A stretch of DNA of 64,000 nucleotides from Antiaris toxicaria (lineage: Eukaryota; Streptophyta; Magnoliopsida; Rosales; Moraceae). Location of the stretch: assembly GCA_035233585.1 (NCBI GenBank), contig CP141153.1:20179001-20243000 (forward strand), written 5' to 3'. A model generated the notes under the pieces. It saw only the letters and a list, made by a program, of their open reading frames with translations. It did no database searches and was not told the DNA's origin. Both the position numbers and the translations under genes were made by a program. Shown piece after piece: positions 21,214 to 32,965 of the stretch. How positions within the stretch are numbered: the stretch's first letter is position 1; each line of letters begins with the position of its first letter.

Positions 21214-24199
21214 TGTGACAGTCGAGACTTTTACTGTTCTCAAATTAATGTTTAATATGAACAGATATGTATTGATATGACAGAAATGTATGAATGGTAT
21301 TTGAATAATTAACTAGAGTTTATAAATGTTTTATAACAATGTTGAAGTGAGAAGATAGTAACTGTAATGATTGTCAGACCGAAATGCTTTAGACAGTGCA
21401 TTTTTGGTATCAAAAAAAGAAATTTACTGAGATTGGAAATGTTCTAACCGTAGACCTAAGATAGAAAATAATGAAATATCTAGGGTTTATAGAGTGTTTT
21501 AAATAGTATGAATGAAACGGGAGGCTTTGGTAGCATTCCAGTAGGAAAACTATAAAATTTGACCAGTTTGACGTCAATTTTTCGACAGATAAAAATTAGA
21601 CTATGATTAGAACAAAGCTTATACTATATAAACAAATAATATTTTCTTATCATCATTAGAGTTCAAGGGGTGAGATCAAATTTTACTTTGATCCAATGGT
21701 GAAGAAATTTTGGTGAATTTTGACAAATTTTGACCAAAATTTGACCTAAAAAGAATTAAGCAACAATTATTGTTGCTATAATTGCACATTCACGTGGAGA
21801 AAAGGAAGAGCAACAAGTAGAAAACCAGCTGGGAACGCTCCAAAAAGTTTGCAAAAATATCCCCACAAAAATTACATTTTGACTCCAAAATTTTAGAAAA
21901 TTACAAAAAGGCCCTCAAGATTTTTTATAACTTTTTCCCATCTGTTATTCACCTCCATTAGCAGCCAAAAACATAGAATGTCTCTGCATTTCATCTTCCC
22001 CACGTCCCCAAGCTTCCAAAAATCTCAAAAATCTCATAACTTGCAAAAATTGTGAGAAAAAGTGAATCAAGCTTCAAATTTAAGAGAGTTCCACACCAAG
22101 GGCCAAGTAAGTAGTTCAAAATCAAGCTTTGATGTTGGTTTTCAAATTTTTTCATGTTTATGGAATTGAGGAACAAAAATGTGGTTGAGTTGATTTTAGT
22201 GGCTTTGGTGAAAAATCAAGTGAAAATCATGTTTTTGTGCTTGGTTTTGAAAGGTTTGTAAGGTTGGAGTTTGAAAATGATTTTGGTTGCTTAGGGTTCA
22301 TTATGTTGACATGAATGGAGAGATGGGAACCTTTATAGAACTTTAGTAAAATGATGTTAAAAGTTGGATTTGAATTGTTTGAGCATAGATGTTGAAAAGA
22401 GAAAGAAAAAGAGGTGATTTAAAGGTTGATAAAGTTAGAATCAAAACCTAGGCTTTATGACTATGGGTTCTCATTTTGTATAGGAGGATGAAATCATGTT
22501 GTATACTGGGATTTTGTGCAGGTACATAAGGAAAACTATGCCAAACGTTATATTTCGTGTAGTTTTGGCATAATATGAAAGTAAAAATTTAAGCCGCTAT
22601 AATGCCGAAATTTTCGAATTATAACTGGAATCAAATGTTTTAAGGATGACAAATCTTATAAGAAAAGTGTTGGAATGTTCTAGTGTTGGCCTATGAACAT
22701 TCCACTTAATATTGAATTGTTTCATCATAGGACAACGACTAGAAAATGAGAGGGCGGAACGAAGGAATCAAATCGAGGAAACCTTAGCAGATTTCTAGTA
22801 AGTTCCGACATTTAACTCACTGAACACGAGCATCTTGATGCATATGTTGTGTAGAGATGTGTATGTTATTTAAATTATTTAGTCACTTCTTGTTAAAAGA
22901 GTATTCTGAGGTGAATGTGACACCAAAACGCCAAAATTTGGTAAGTACACGGGTGTGTACTGATATGACGTGAGTACGTACTAGTCAAAGTACAAGTTTT
23001 TGGCTCTAGAATGTCTTAATTATACTTTAAGATGAATTGAGATTTAATGAGCTAAGTTTTGTGCTAGTTTGATGTTAAAAATTTAATCTAGCCGAAGTGA
23101 AGCGCCAGGTGCTAGGCAAGGAGCGCCCCGGAGCTGAATTCTCGACCAGATTTGGATGTCAAAATTACTGAAGGAGCACCAGGCACTAGGGATAGAGCCC
23201 CAGGCACTTGCACTTCTATAAAAGAGCACCAGGCGCTAGAAATGGAGTGCCAAGGCACTAAGTTCTCTGCTAAAAATTTTATGTGTAAGCCTGATTCAAG
23301 GGCCAGGCACTAGCATTCAAGGGCTAGGCGCTTCTACGGTTCCAAAATTTTCAACTTGAATTTTGTGCCTCGTTTTTAGTCCCAATCATGCCCGTTTGCT
23401 TTTATCACGTGAATTATGACTATAAAGCAATATTAATGACTAATTAAGCACAGAATCAAGTATATAATGTTCATAGTATTATGACTAAACATTAAGTAAG
23501 ATGGTAAAAAGAACATGAGAATTTTTGGCGTATCAGCCTCTCGTCAGGAGAGGTTATTTTATTATAGATGATAGACAGATTACTGATGAGGGAGAGCCAG
23601 GATCGCTCCCCGGCCCCTCTTACTGTGCGCAATACGGTACGACCAAAAAGGACCCATAAAGACAGATGACAGATAAGACAGTAATTGGGCATAATGAACT
23701 CAAGATATGACTATTAAGTTAGATTATAATATTTATATGATTAAACTATGATGTCTGAACTTACTGGGCTATAGCTCACTCATTTGTTCGTATTCAGGTA
23801 ATCGGGGTAAGCAACCTATAACCTGAACATCACTGAATAGATTGGGCTGAGGGATGAAATACTGGTGTTGTGAGAAAGGTTATGGACCTGCCAAGTTTAT
23901 CCGCAGCTCAAGGAAAAAAAAAAGAGACTATGTATGATATAATATAGACTGAACCTATATGTTAGACTGTAAATTGTTCCAAGACCATATTTTGCTAAAG
24001 TTGTATAATTAGTAAGTGATAGTTTTGAAGTTACAGTATTACATTTTCAAAAGTTTGATACAACTAAATATGTAGACAATTATGGGTTTTTAAAAAAAAT
24101 TTTCCACAAATTTACTACAAGATGGTTATATAAAAAGAAAAGATGGAAGTATGATGTAAGAAAAAGTGGGATTCCCTGCGTGAGGCAGGGGATGTCACA
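21214..24199 (+). mobile_element. Solo LTR, family G (2.99 kb)
   Basis: It starts TGTGACAGTCGAGACTTT and ends GCAGGGGATGTCACA. The flanking five bases are CTATC (21209-21213) and CCATC (24200-24204), a target duplication with one mismatch. Removing it rejoins the envelope-like ORF. CB2 lies at about 23527-23660 (GGCGTATCAGCCTCTCG, GGTACGACC) and CB1 at about 23755-23815 (GAACTTACTGGGC, ATTCAGGTAATC), in the same order as in the other families. A region with repeated GCGCCAGG(T/C)GCTAG motifs lies at 23095-23340. There are no coding domains. Confidence 0.88.
23095..23340 (+). repeat. AGCGCCAGGCGCT-type palindrome array (family G)
   Basis: Six or more degenerate copies of (A/G)GCGCCAGGCGCTAG or GAGCACCAGGCACTAG occur in about 245 bp. 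The unit is a near-palindrome and differs from the ACGGCCGTGT unit of families 2 and 3. Confidence 0.75.
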
Positions 24200-24204
24200 C
24201 CATC

Positions 24205-25384
24205 ATCAGAGGAAAGTTCTGAAGAATATTCTGAAGAAGCTATTCCAACACCTACTCCAGTCAAACGAAAGCCTAGAACAGAATCTCGATCACTATACAT
24301 GGATAAATTGACCATGAGCGGGGGGAAAAAACCAAAAATTTCAAGCAAACAATCTACCTATGTGATTACAAAGGCATACTCAAACAAGTTTTATAGTGAG
24401 ATGAATAAGAATATCTGGACTTCTATGTCTCAATGCAAGTTAATAACTGAAAGACTAATTCACTGGAACGAACATGAAAAGGTTGGGATTGATTCTGAAT
24501 AACTGTGGATTAATAGGCACTGTAACTAAAGCAAAACCGTTTATGGAAGTAGTGGTGCATGAGTTCTATTCAAATTTGACTGCTAATGTTTTGCGCACAT
24601 CCTCACCAAAGTATTTGAAGGTTTATGTTAGAGGTCATAATTTGATTTCTCACTGCATTGATTAATGACTTTTATGGCTACCAAGAGTTTGAATCTACCA
24701 AGGAACGTGAACTTGATCAATCTGTTGAGATGGATGTGTTAGTAGAAACTTTAACTATAGGTGCTATGCCTAAGTGGATAGAAAATCAAAAGCTGGTTAC
24801 CTCTAAGCTTTCTGTAACATATTCATTGCTACACAAGATTACTCTGGCTAACTGGTTACCAAGTGTCCATGCAGCTACTGTTTCAAGAGATTTAGCCATT
24901 ATCTTGTGTATGGTTGGAACAGGTTCAAGTTTCAACATAGGAAAGCACATCTTCGAAGAAATTACAAAACATGCTGGTGGGAAGCTCACTCACTTGGGAT
25001 TGTCCTTTCCATTTCTGATCTATGAGATTTTGTCTGCTCAAAAGGAGATTAAAATGCCTAACGAGAGGCTTGTCAAACCTCGGTTTGAATTTAGAGTCTC
25101 TAAAAAGCTGTTTACAGGATGAAATGTGCAAGATGCATAGTTTGCTCAAACGCATCTAGATGATGAGGTTGCTAAAAAAGCTGAAGAAGATGTTGAGATT
25201 CCAGAAGGAACATCTGCTTCCCTGCTAGGAGGCTGAAGTTGATTAACTTCATCAAGTCTAAGTTAGAGTTTGTGAACAAGCAGAAATAAGAGCTTGAAAA
25301 GAGGAGTAAATAACTTTCTAAATTTCTTGCAAGTCTTGAGAAGGAATTGGCAGATTTAGATCCTAAAGCTGACACAGATGATTA
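24205..25384 (+). pseudogene. Envelope-like / plant transposon-domain ORF, C-terminal part
   Basis: Three reading frames must be joined. The first ends at 24502 (KRKPRTESRSLYMDKL...HWNEHEKVG). The second runs 24474-24665 (VVVHEFYSNL, KVYVRGHNLIS). The third runs 24658-25122 (INDFYGYQEF, then NWLPSVHAATVSRDLAI, VGTGSSFNIGKHIFEEI, LSFPFLIYEIL). The EFYxNL, VRG, INxFYG, WLPS-H-ATVS and GTGxxFNxGxxIF pattern is that of the putative plant transposon protein domain, often labelled envelope-like in SIRE-type Copia elements. Two frameshifts and later stops make it a pseudogene. The function of this domain is not known. Confidence 0.68.
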
Positions 25385-25643
25385 AAGCCTTTGGCATTTC
25401 TTATGTCAAAAAGGACGAGAAGATGTAGAGTTCAGGGGGAATAAAACAAGAAGTTCAAGTCTGTTAGGTTCAAGTTTGTTTTCAGTTTTTTTTTATTGTT
25501 TTTTGGTTTACTAGTTTAGGAGTACTTTTTTTTTTTTTTTTCGGGATTTTGGTTAGTTGGGAACAATCTGTTTTTGGTTTTTGGTTTTGTGAACCTTGGT
25601 TGTTTTTGTTTGTTTTGTTTTGATGTTTTGAGCCAAAAATTCC

Positions 25644-25655
25644 AAAGGGGGAGAT
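25644..25655 (+). promoter_or_regulatory. Polypurine tract before SIRE-like LTR
   Basis: AAAGGGGGAGAT precedes TGTTAGG. This junction, a G-rich purine run followed by (T)TGTTAGG, is typical of the 3' end of SIRE/Maximus Copia elements. Confidence 0.7.
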
Positions 25656-26300
25656 TGTTAGGTTTTTCAACGTTGGCATTTATGACAATCATGTTTAGGA
25701 AAAACCAAAAACAAAATCTGTTAATCAGAAAATTTTTTATACAGTTTTTCAATTACATGTTACATAGTATATCACACAATATATTGCAACATGAGTTCGT
25801 TTAGGTAAGTTGTGATTTGAATGAAGTTTCAGCTGATGTTGCAAGCTATTGACGTAGATATACTTGGGGAATGAAGATTTCAACTGATTTCAAAGATTGA
25901 CTTGGATTTTTGAGGCTTGCCTATTTAAGTCCTAACTTAGTGAATGGTAGGGATACGGAGCACATATTTGCTAGAGCATATTTTGAGACTATTGAAGCTG
26001 TTATGTGTTTTGTCTTTCAGGAGAGAGATTTGACGTCTTCAGGAGAAGGCAAAAGCAGTTGAAGGGATTTCAACATATGCTAGCAAGGGGATCTTGTTGA
26101 ATGAGTTCATTGACTGAATTTCAAGATGATCGGCGACAACAACAAGAGGGAGTCTTTAGATTGTATAAGTTCATTAGTACTTATAATCGTTTTACAGTTA
26201 GTGAAGAGTTCATTGTCTAGGCGTAGTCCCGAGGAGTAGGAAAACCGAACCTCGTAAAAATTTGCCTGTCTCTTTTATTTACTTGCTTTTGATAACTAAT
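25656..26300 (+). mobile_element. 3' LTR of SIRE-like Copia element, right end unclear
   Basis: The LTR starts TGTTAGGTTTTTC after the polypurine tract. Near 26220-26260 it holds CCCGAGGAGTAGG and ACCGAACCTCGTAAAAA, the kind of motif found near the 3' end of SIRE-type LTRs. No terminal CA with a target duplication could be fixed, so the right boundary is an estimate and may be truncated. Confidence 0.6.
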
Positions 26301-27333
26301 TAATTGGATTAATTAATTAAATCTAATAAATAAGTTAAAAGTAGATCTTTCAAATGGGCTTTGGTTACATATTCAAAATCAATTTAAAAATAATGAAAGC
26401 GAGGAAGAGAATTCAAAATCTAGTCAATGGTGTCAGTGCTTTTACTTCCTTTCATTTTTCATTTTTCATTTTTCTTTTATTGATTTTTCTTTTTCTTTTC
26501 GTTGTTAAGATGTAATTTTTATTGAAAAACATAAGAATGGGAAATGAAAAATAGTAATTCCCGGATGAGTTTTTTGGAAGACAATCTCAGAGCTTTACTC
26601 CGACGTTAATGTCAAGTGGATTTATTAGGGGCAAACTTCACCATCATTGAGAAAGGCACTTGTAGCTTCAGCTGGGAATATATATAAATATGTATATATA
26701 TAGCAAGTTTTGATCTTTCTTGGTTTTTGATTTCTCGATTGGGTTTATATATATATGTATATATTAATACACACATATATCTTTTAGATTTTTTATGTGT
26801 ATAATTAGGCTCGAGGTTGGCTTATTTTATGGTTCTTCATGTTGCTTCCGTGAATTTTTTTGATCAAATTGCTTCTATAGTTCAAACCTTTGGTTTAATG
26901 TTTACATTGTCACAAAATATTTGAAGAATTGTGATTGTAGAAATAATTTACTAGTAATTCTATATTTGATTGCACTATTAAGTGCAGAATTTGGAACTCC
27001 ATCCTAAATTTAAAATTTATACATATGTATATGTACGTCCCATCACAAATTTAAAATCTATATGTATGTATGTATACATATATATATTTTTTGAGAACCT
27101 AGTACACAATTCAACTAATCAAGGGAATGCGGAAATTATAGTATAGATAGTATTTTTTATGAAACTAAATGAAGTAAAGAATTAAATTTTAAAATATTAA
27201 AGTAAATAACAGTAAATAGTAAATTTGTTTGTAAATAAAAAAAAAACCCTAATACTTTTTAGTTGTTTATTATGCTATAAACTTCTCTCTCTGTTCTACA
27301 TGCTATATGTATCTAGTCTTAGAGTGTCCATAG
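26300..27333. other. Intergenic: repeat R2, TA microsatellites
   Basis: Repeat R2 fills 26425-26880. TA/TG-rich microsatellite stretches lie at about 26685-26785 and 27020-27090. No gene is recognisable. The target duplication TAATA of the nested gypsy complex lies at 27334-27338. Confidence 0.55.
26425..26880 (+). repeat. Dispersed repeat R2 (copy of R1/R3, extended)
   Basis: The left 250 bp match 10845-11090. The right part matches 46870-47180 (GGAAGACAATCTCAG, ATTAGGGGCAA, TTTATGTGTATAATTAGG, GAGGTTGGCTTA). Similarity to R3 covers about 390 bp. The class is unknown. Confidence 0.6.
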
Positions 27334-28796
27334 TAATATGTGGATGCTGACCCGGCTCGCATAGGCTATTGACCACTTTCTTCTTTTGTCTTTACTCTTT
27401 CAAACTATCATTCAATTATAAATCTTGAAAACATATTATTGAACTCGCTTTTCTTTAAACTATTAATTTGTTTAGTAAAACAGTGAACATTTTTTTTTAT
27501 AAACATATATATATATCATTTCAAAATAATACATTCATTCTTAGTCCATAAAATACTTGTACATACATTTACATTCATGCTCTTCTATCTCTTTACAAAA
27601 CCTATTTTCGTTAGGCAATCGGAAACATAACGGGTCCACTTCCCTATCCATAACATCTTGGGAATCTACCCTTCAGTCCATCATGTATCTTCATTTTATC
27701 TTGATTACTGCTTACCCTTATTACCTATACCACAAACAAACTAATAAGCTAGAGTTCAGTAAGTATAAACATACATACAAACGTTCTTAAGTATAAAGTA
27801 ACTAGGGTTAGTCTCGTTATGCTTCTTAGAATCATCCTCATTGTTCATTAGATCATATCCTAATCTGTCCTTCTATTTCCTTCCTTTCCTTATTTGCTTC
27901 TTTATTTTTTTTTTCTCTTCTATATACTTTCACTGGTGGGCCCTGTGTTGGACATACCTCTTACACACAGACCAGTGGGAGGAAGGGGGTGTAACACCCC
28001 GCCTCGCGCGGGCCTGTCACTTGACATCTATTCTTACTTCTACTACTTGTTCTTTTCATATTGATATAAAAAGATGCGGAAAGTTTTTTTTTTTTTTTTT
28101 ATACATACTTACACTTACTCTTTTTCTCTCTTTCTATCTGACGGATTAAGCATAGCGGGTCCATAACCTTTGACATGACATTCGCAACCCATTCCACCAA
28201 TCCCGTATCTCAATAAACTCAAATGGCAGGTTGTTTAACTTTGTTACCTGCACACGAACAAACTGGTGAGCTAAACACCCAGTAAGTTCAAACATAAAAA
28301 CATAAATCATAAAACAGTATATTATACTGTTATATTCTGTCATATAAACATATATACTATCTGTAGTATATAACTACTAAAAACATATCGTGCATTAACA
28401 CAAATAATCACAAAATTTGTGATAACTATTAGTATTCTATAAAATTAGAATAACTATAAATATACCAACTGTAATAACAGTGGTATATTCTGATGTCACT
28501 CATGCCATCTCTTAAAACTTTACTCTGATATAATGACAAATAATCACATAAATTGTGATAACTATAAGTATTCTATAAAATTAGAATAACTATAAATATA
28601 CCAACTGTAATAACAGTGGTATCCTCTGATGTCACCCATAACATCTCTTTAAACTCTACTCGGATATACTAACGTAACATCACATATAGGATTAGCACAA
28701 ACTTCACATCATGTGGTAGTGCTCATACAATATTCATTTATTCTTTTCTTCATGTTTCTCATTATTTCTTTCATTACATCATTCATTGCTTTCAGT

Positions 28797-28905
28797 TTAT
28801 GGACCTTGCGCCCTGGGCTCGCGCCCGTCACACTATATGGGCCTCACGGCCTATATATCATAGGCCTCGCGCCCGTTAAACTGTATGGGCCTCGTGCCCG
28901 TAGTG
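28797..28905. repeat. GC-rich palindromic array, short allele of the family-1 repeat
   Basis: Three to four units of the GGGCCTCGCGCCCGT type occur here, against five to six in the copy at 2325-2480. Some units have changed CG to CA or TG. Confidence 0.75.
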
Positions 28906-31637
28906 CTATATCTTTAATAATTAGCACATGTAATTTATAAACATATATATACAAATGCACATAACATATAAGTTAGCGCAACACATTGCAATCAAACACA
29001 ACAATTATGTCTTAAGTGTTTTATGCTCAGTTTTTCGATTTATTCTGTTCATTTATTATCTTATCTATACTTTAACTCTGTATGGGCCCGTTTTGATCGT
29101 ATCGAAAAGCGCGCTGTAGAGGGGCCTGGGAGCTACCCTGGCTTTCCCTCATCTGTGCTATGTCTTTTGCTTTAACAATGAAATAACCCCCCCTCGCGAG
29201 AGGCCGGTACGCCAAAACATTAGGTTTTCATTACCCTGTTGTTTAATGTTCAAGTGTACATATGATAACATCTTTACTGTGCAGTCATAAAGACTGTAAA
29301 CATCACTTATTAATACTGTGATTAATCAAACACTAATGCTGCTCTACGATCATAATGTAGTAACTGGAATCATAAAAATGGAATCCAGTAAGTTTGGAAC
29401 CTCTCGTCCAAACTTGTCACATATACAGAACAGTACATAAATTATACTTAATTTATTTATTCTCATTATTTTCATCGTTTCTTTAAAACGATACCTCACA
29501 CTCTTGGGAGGTTGCCTCATTAATTATAAGGCATGCAAATACTCAATGCAATCAGGACAGTATAGAGAATCAGATTCCCGTGAATCTGAAACAATTGTAA
29601 CAATAACATAAATTACACAGTCATACTATAAACCATACAGTCTAGTACACAACTATACCAATAGTTGTGCACCCATCATCAATCACAAATCAAACAAGTA
29701 TATAATTTAGGGGAAATATATATATATTTTTCCACCTAAACATAACCATATCAATTTGTTCGTGCACAGACAATTAAATGTCTGAACTAACCTCAATTCT
29801 GCTAACATCAGCTTTCTGTGGTTCCTCGACAGTCCATCATCACTGTCCCGTTAAACTCCTATAACTGAAAAATTAACGGTTATTTAAAATCTTTATTTCA
29901 TATATAAAACTTTATAAAACGTAAAAATACTACGTTTTATTTCTTAATAAAGAGCTTAGGAGCTTAACATTTCATTTTTAACTTTTCTGTAAACTTTTGG
30001 CAAAATTACCATTTTGCCTCAATCGGAACTTTTCTTATTTTTTTCATGCTTAACTCGTAACTTTGGCCTTTAAAACTTTAATTAAAGCCTTAGGATTATG
30101 TTCTAGGGTTTAACGACTCTTTTTCTAACTTTCTGAAATTTCTGGTCAAAATGACCATTTTTGCCCCTGACGAGTTTTTGAATCTTAACCTTCTCGTTTT
30201 AATGCTTAGACTGAATTTTCTAAGCTCAAAATTATCCATTTGACTTTTAAAAACTTACCGGACCTTTTCTAGGTTAATTTCTATATTTTTCACAATTTTT
30301 ACTATTCCCGACCCTCGGGAAATTCTATTCCGACATAAAAGTCGATTTCTTGCTTTTCTTACATTTCAGGCCTCGAAGGTCGTTTTACAATTTCTTAAAA
30401 CATCCCCTTTTTCCATTTTTCATTTTTAATTCATAAGGGGCTCGAGTTTACTTGCCCGATCACATTTTTAAACCCTTATTTCCAGAAATGCTCTTTACGC
30501 CATTTTAAAAATTTCGGCAGCATTTCCTCTTGATGTTTAGGCTCCCGGCGTTTAGGAAACGCCTCAAAACCATCTAACCTCGTCTAATCTATCACGTACT
30601 ATACCAGAGGCCTAATTTTACGTAAAAGTTACACACTTTTTACGTAAAATTTACACATTTTCATACCTTTTTCATATCTGCTATTTCATCTATTTTTCTT
30701 TCTTTCTTTTACAATTTCTCATATCAATACATCACATTAACATACATTCATCTCAATTAACAAATTGAGGAACAAGAGAGGTCGAGATTATACCGAATAT
30801 GCCGTTCGGTCTCGATCGCACAAACTTTATTCTTTCATTCTTTGCATCTGGAGTTCCGTTTTGCAAATCCAACTCCGCGGATGCGTCCAGAACATCGAAA
30901 ATAGGCCAATGGGCCAATCTTCAAAATTTGGTCAACGGTCGCCGTTGACCGGCGTTGACCGCCGTTGACCGGCATTGACCGGCGGTTGACGGCGGCGACG
31001 GTGGCAAGTGAGTAGCCCATCTTGAAGAGCTCGACGAGAGGAATCCATTGGTGACCTCAATTTCATGTTTGGAGGCCCCTATCGCCGGAAAATCCCCTCG
31101 AAAGCCACGGTCACGGTGGCAACGATGGAACTCCACCGTGCCGGACTTTTTCCCCGAAATTGGTTGAGGGCTTTTGCTCCCCACAACCCCACGACCATTT
31201 CTGCACAGGTGGCTCTCCTCAATTTGGCCGGAATCGGCGAAAATCGACGGTGGATCCCACGGCGGCGACAACGGATTTCTCGAAGCTCGGTCGGCACGAT
31301 ACGGCGGTTGTTGCCGTGAACCACCACATGGGTTTTGTAGTACTCTTCACCACGAACCTTTTGGGACCGGTTTCTTGGCAAGCGGTGGCCAGACGGCGGA
31401 GATACGGCCGTTTGAAATTCACGGCTCCGGCGAGCTTCGGGCGGCGCGTGCGGCTGCTCCGTCGCGTCGACCCGCCGTTGGACTCAGCTCGGCGAGAGCT
31501 TTCCAATGGTGCCGGCGGTGTCGTGAACGGAGGTAGTATGTAAAAGTTGGTCACTGTTCACATTTGAGATAATTTTGGGGAAGAATTTCGAATTTTTGGA
31601 ATTTATGAGGAATTTCTGAATTTAACCCCCAAGATTT

Positions 31638-31647
31638 CCTATTTATA
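31638..31647 (-). promoter_or_regulatory. Candidate TATA box, second family-1 LTR
   Basis: The minus strand reads TATAAATAGG, identical to 5312-5321 and at the same distance from the LTR start. Confidence 0.62.
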
Positions 31648-32449
31648 CTCTTCTCCCCAAAATTTTTAACTTGGGCTATCCTGACTAATTTGGACATGCT
31701 GAATCCAAATTTATCAGTTTTATCTTCATCTGAGGTCATCTCAATCAGTTTTCGATACTGCGTATTTTTCGCATTCCCGGTCGAAATTTCTGTTTTGTGC
31801 TCAATTGACTAATTTGAGCATCCTGTTTCCAAATATATCAGTTTCAGGTCGAGAAAATGTCGTCTTGACCCTTTTCTCGATACTGTACATATGATATACA
31901 CATTTCCCGAAAACAGTAAAATTTTTCCGGCTGTTACAGGGGGAGCGACCCACCAACCTGCCTCATGGTTAACCTTTAACTTTTAGCCATTAACTTCACA
32001 CTTTTGGGAGGTAACGTTCCACTGTAAGCCATTAACCTCACACTTTTGGGAGGTAGCATTCAATTGTAGTGGAATTTATAACATTAAACCTCACTTATGG
32101 GAGGTCGGTACGCCAACACTTAAGTTTTCAATCTTATTATCTTTCTTTCTTTTATTACTTGTTTCATTAAGTCACCTCATACTCATATCTTTTCCCTTAA
32201 GTAACCATCTAAGAGATTATCGAAATATTACTACAAGAAGTTAGACAATCAAGAGTCGATTTGTGGGTAGACAAATAAATGTCAGTACTTATAGAACTTG
32301 CTCTAATGTGGTCATCCTTGGGTCGTTTGTAATATTGTCTTTATCTTTCATCGTGTTCCCTACAGGGAATAATATTATTAGTTAATTCCTTACCTTAAAT
32401 TACCTTTATTCTTCTTAGAAATCTAAATGTGTTGTGTGTTTTTTTTTAA

Positions 32450-32965
32450 CATGGTCTGGTACACGGCCGTGTCCATGACCGTGTACCTTTTTATCTACTT
32501 TACTTCTTTCGTACATGGTCATGCTACAAGGCCGTGTGAATTGTACATTACGTGTACACGGTCTGGTACACGACCGTGTCTTTGGTCGTGTCCCTCTCTA
32601 TAATTTCATTTCCCCTAACATGGCCGTGTTTCATGGCCGTGTAACTATACATTAACTATACATGGTCCGGTACATGACCGTGTCTCTGGCCGTGTATCCC
32701 TCTATGATTTGTTTCTTCCCAACATGGCCATGTTATCTACTTGTGTAATTTGCTCAGTGCATGTACATGGCTTTATACACGGCCTGTCTATGGCCGTGTA
32801 ATCATCTAGAATTTTTCTTTTCGCTACATGACCGTGCAATTTGCCCGTGTAGACTAATATCCCATGTACACGGCCTGATACACGGACGTGTCTCTGGCCG
32901 TATACCTTTCTGGAATTTATTTTTCATTATTATACGCCTGTGTACACTGGGTACATGCCCGTGTA
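32450..32965. repeat. ACGGCCGTGT palindrome array in family-3 3' LTR
   Basis: About 15 or more CACGGCCGTGT-like sites and half-sites occur at irregular spacing, often paired with GG(T/C)CTGGTACA. The motif matches that of family 2, although most of the rest of the LTR does not. Confidence 0.85.

Larger units (their letters stand above)
27990..31938 (-). mobile_element. Solo LTR, family 1, nested in element H
   Basis: It starts TGTAACACCCCGCC and ends GGCTGTTACA, the same termini as 1521-5611. GGGGG flanks it at 27985-27989 and 31939-31943. The uninterrupted target is seen in the sister LTR at about 39230 (GGAAGGGGAGCGACC). At 3949 bp it is about 140 bp shorter than the other copy, partly because of the shorter palindrome array (28797-28905). 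The minus-strand TATAAATAGG box (31638-31647) and the TTGAC cluster (30928-30993) are kept. Confidence 0.93.

Noticed and set aside
27841..28149. ORFs at 27841-28149 and 39086-39283
   Set aside because: They lie in family-3 LTR DNA, and the first runs across the insertion point of a solo LTR at 27990, so it is a chimera.
32450..32965. CRISPR-like appearance of regularly recurring short repeats
   Set aside because: The repeats are short palindromes of about 10-12 bp with irregular, partly similar spacers, inside plant LTRs. There are no cas genes and the setting is eukaryotic.
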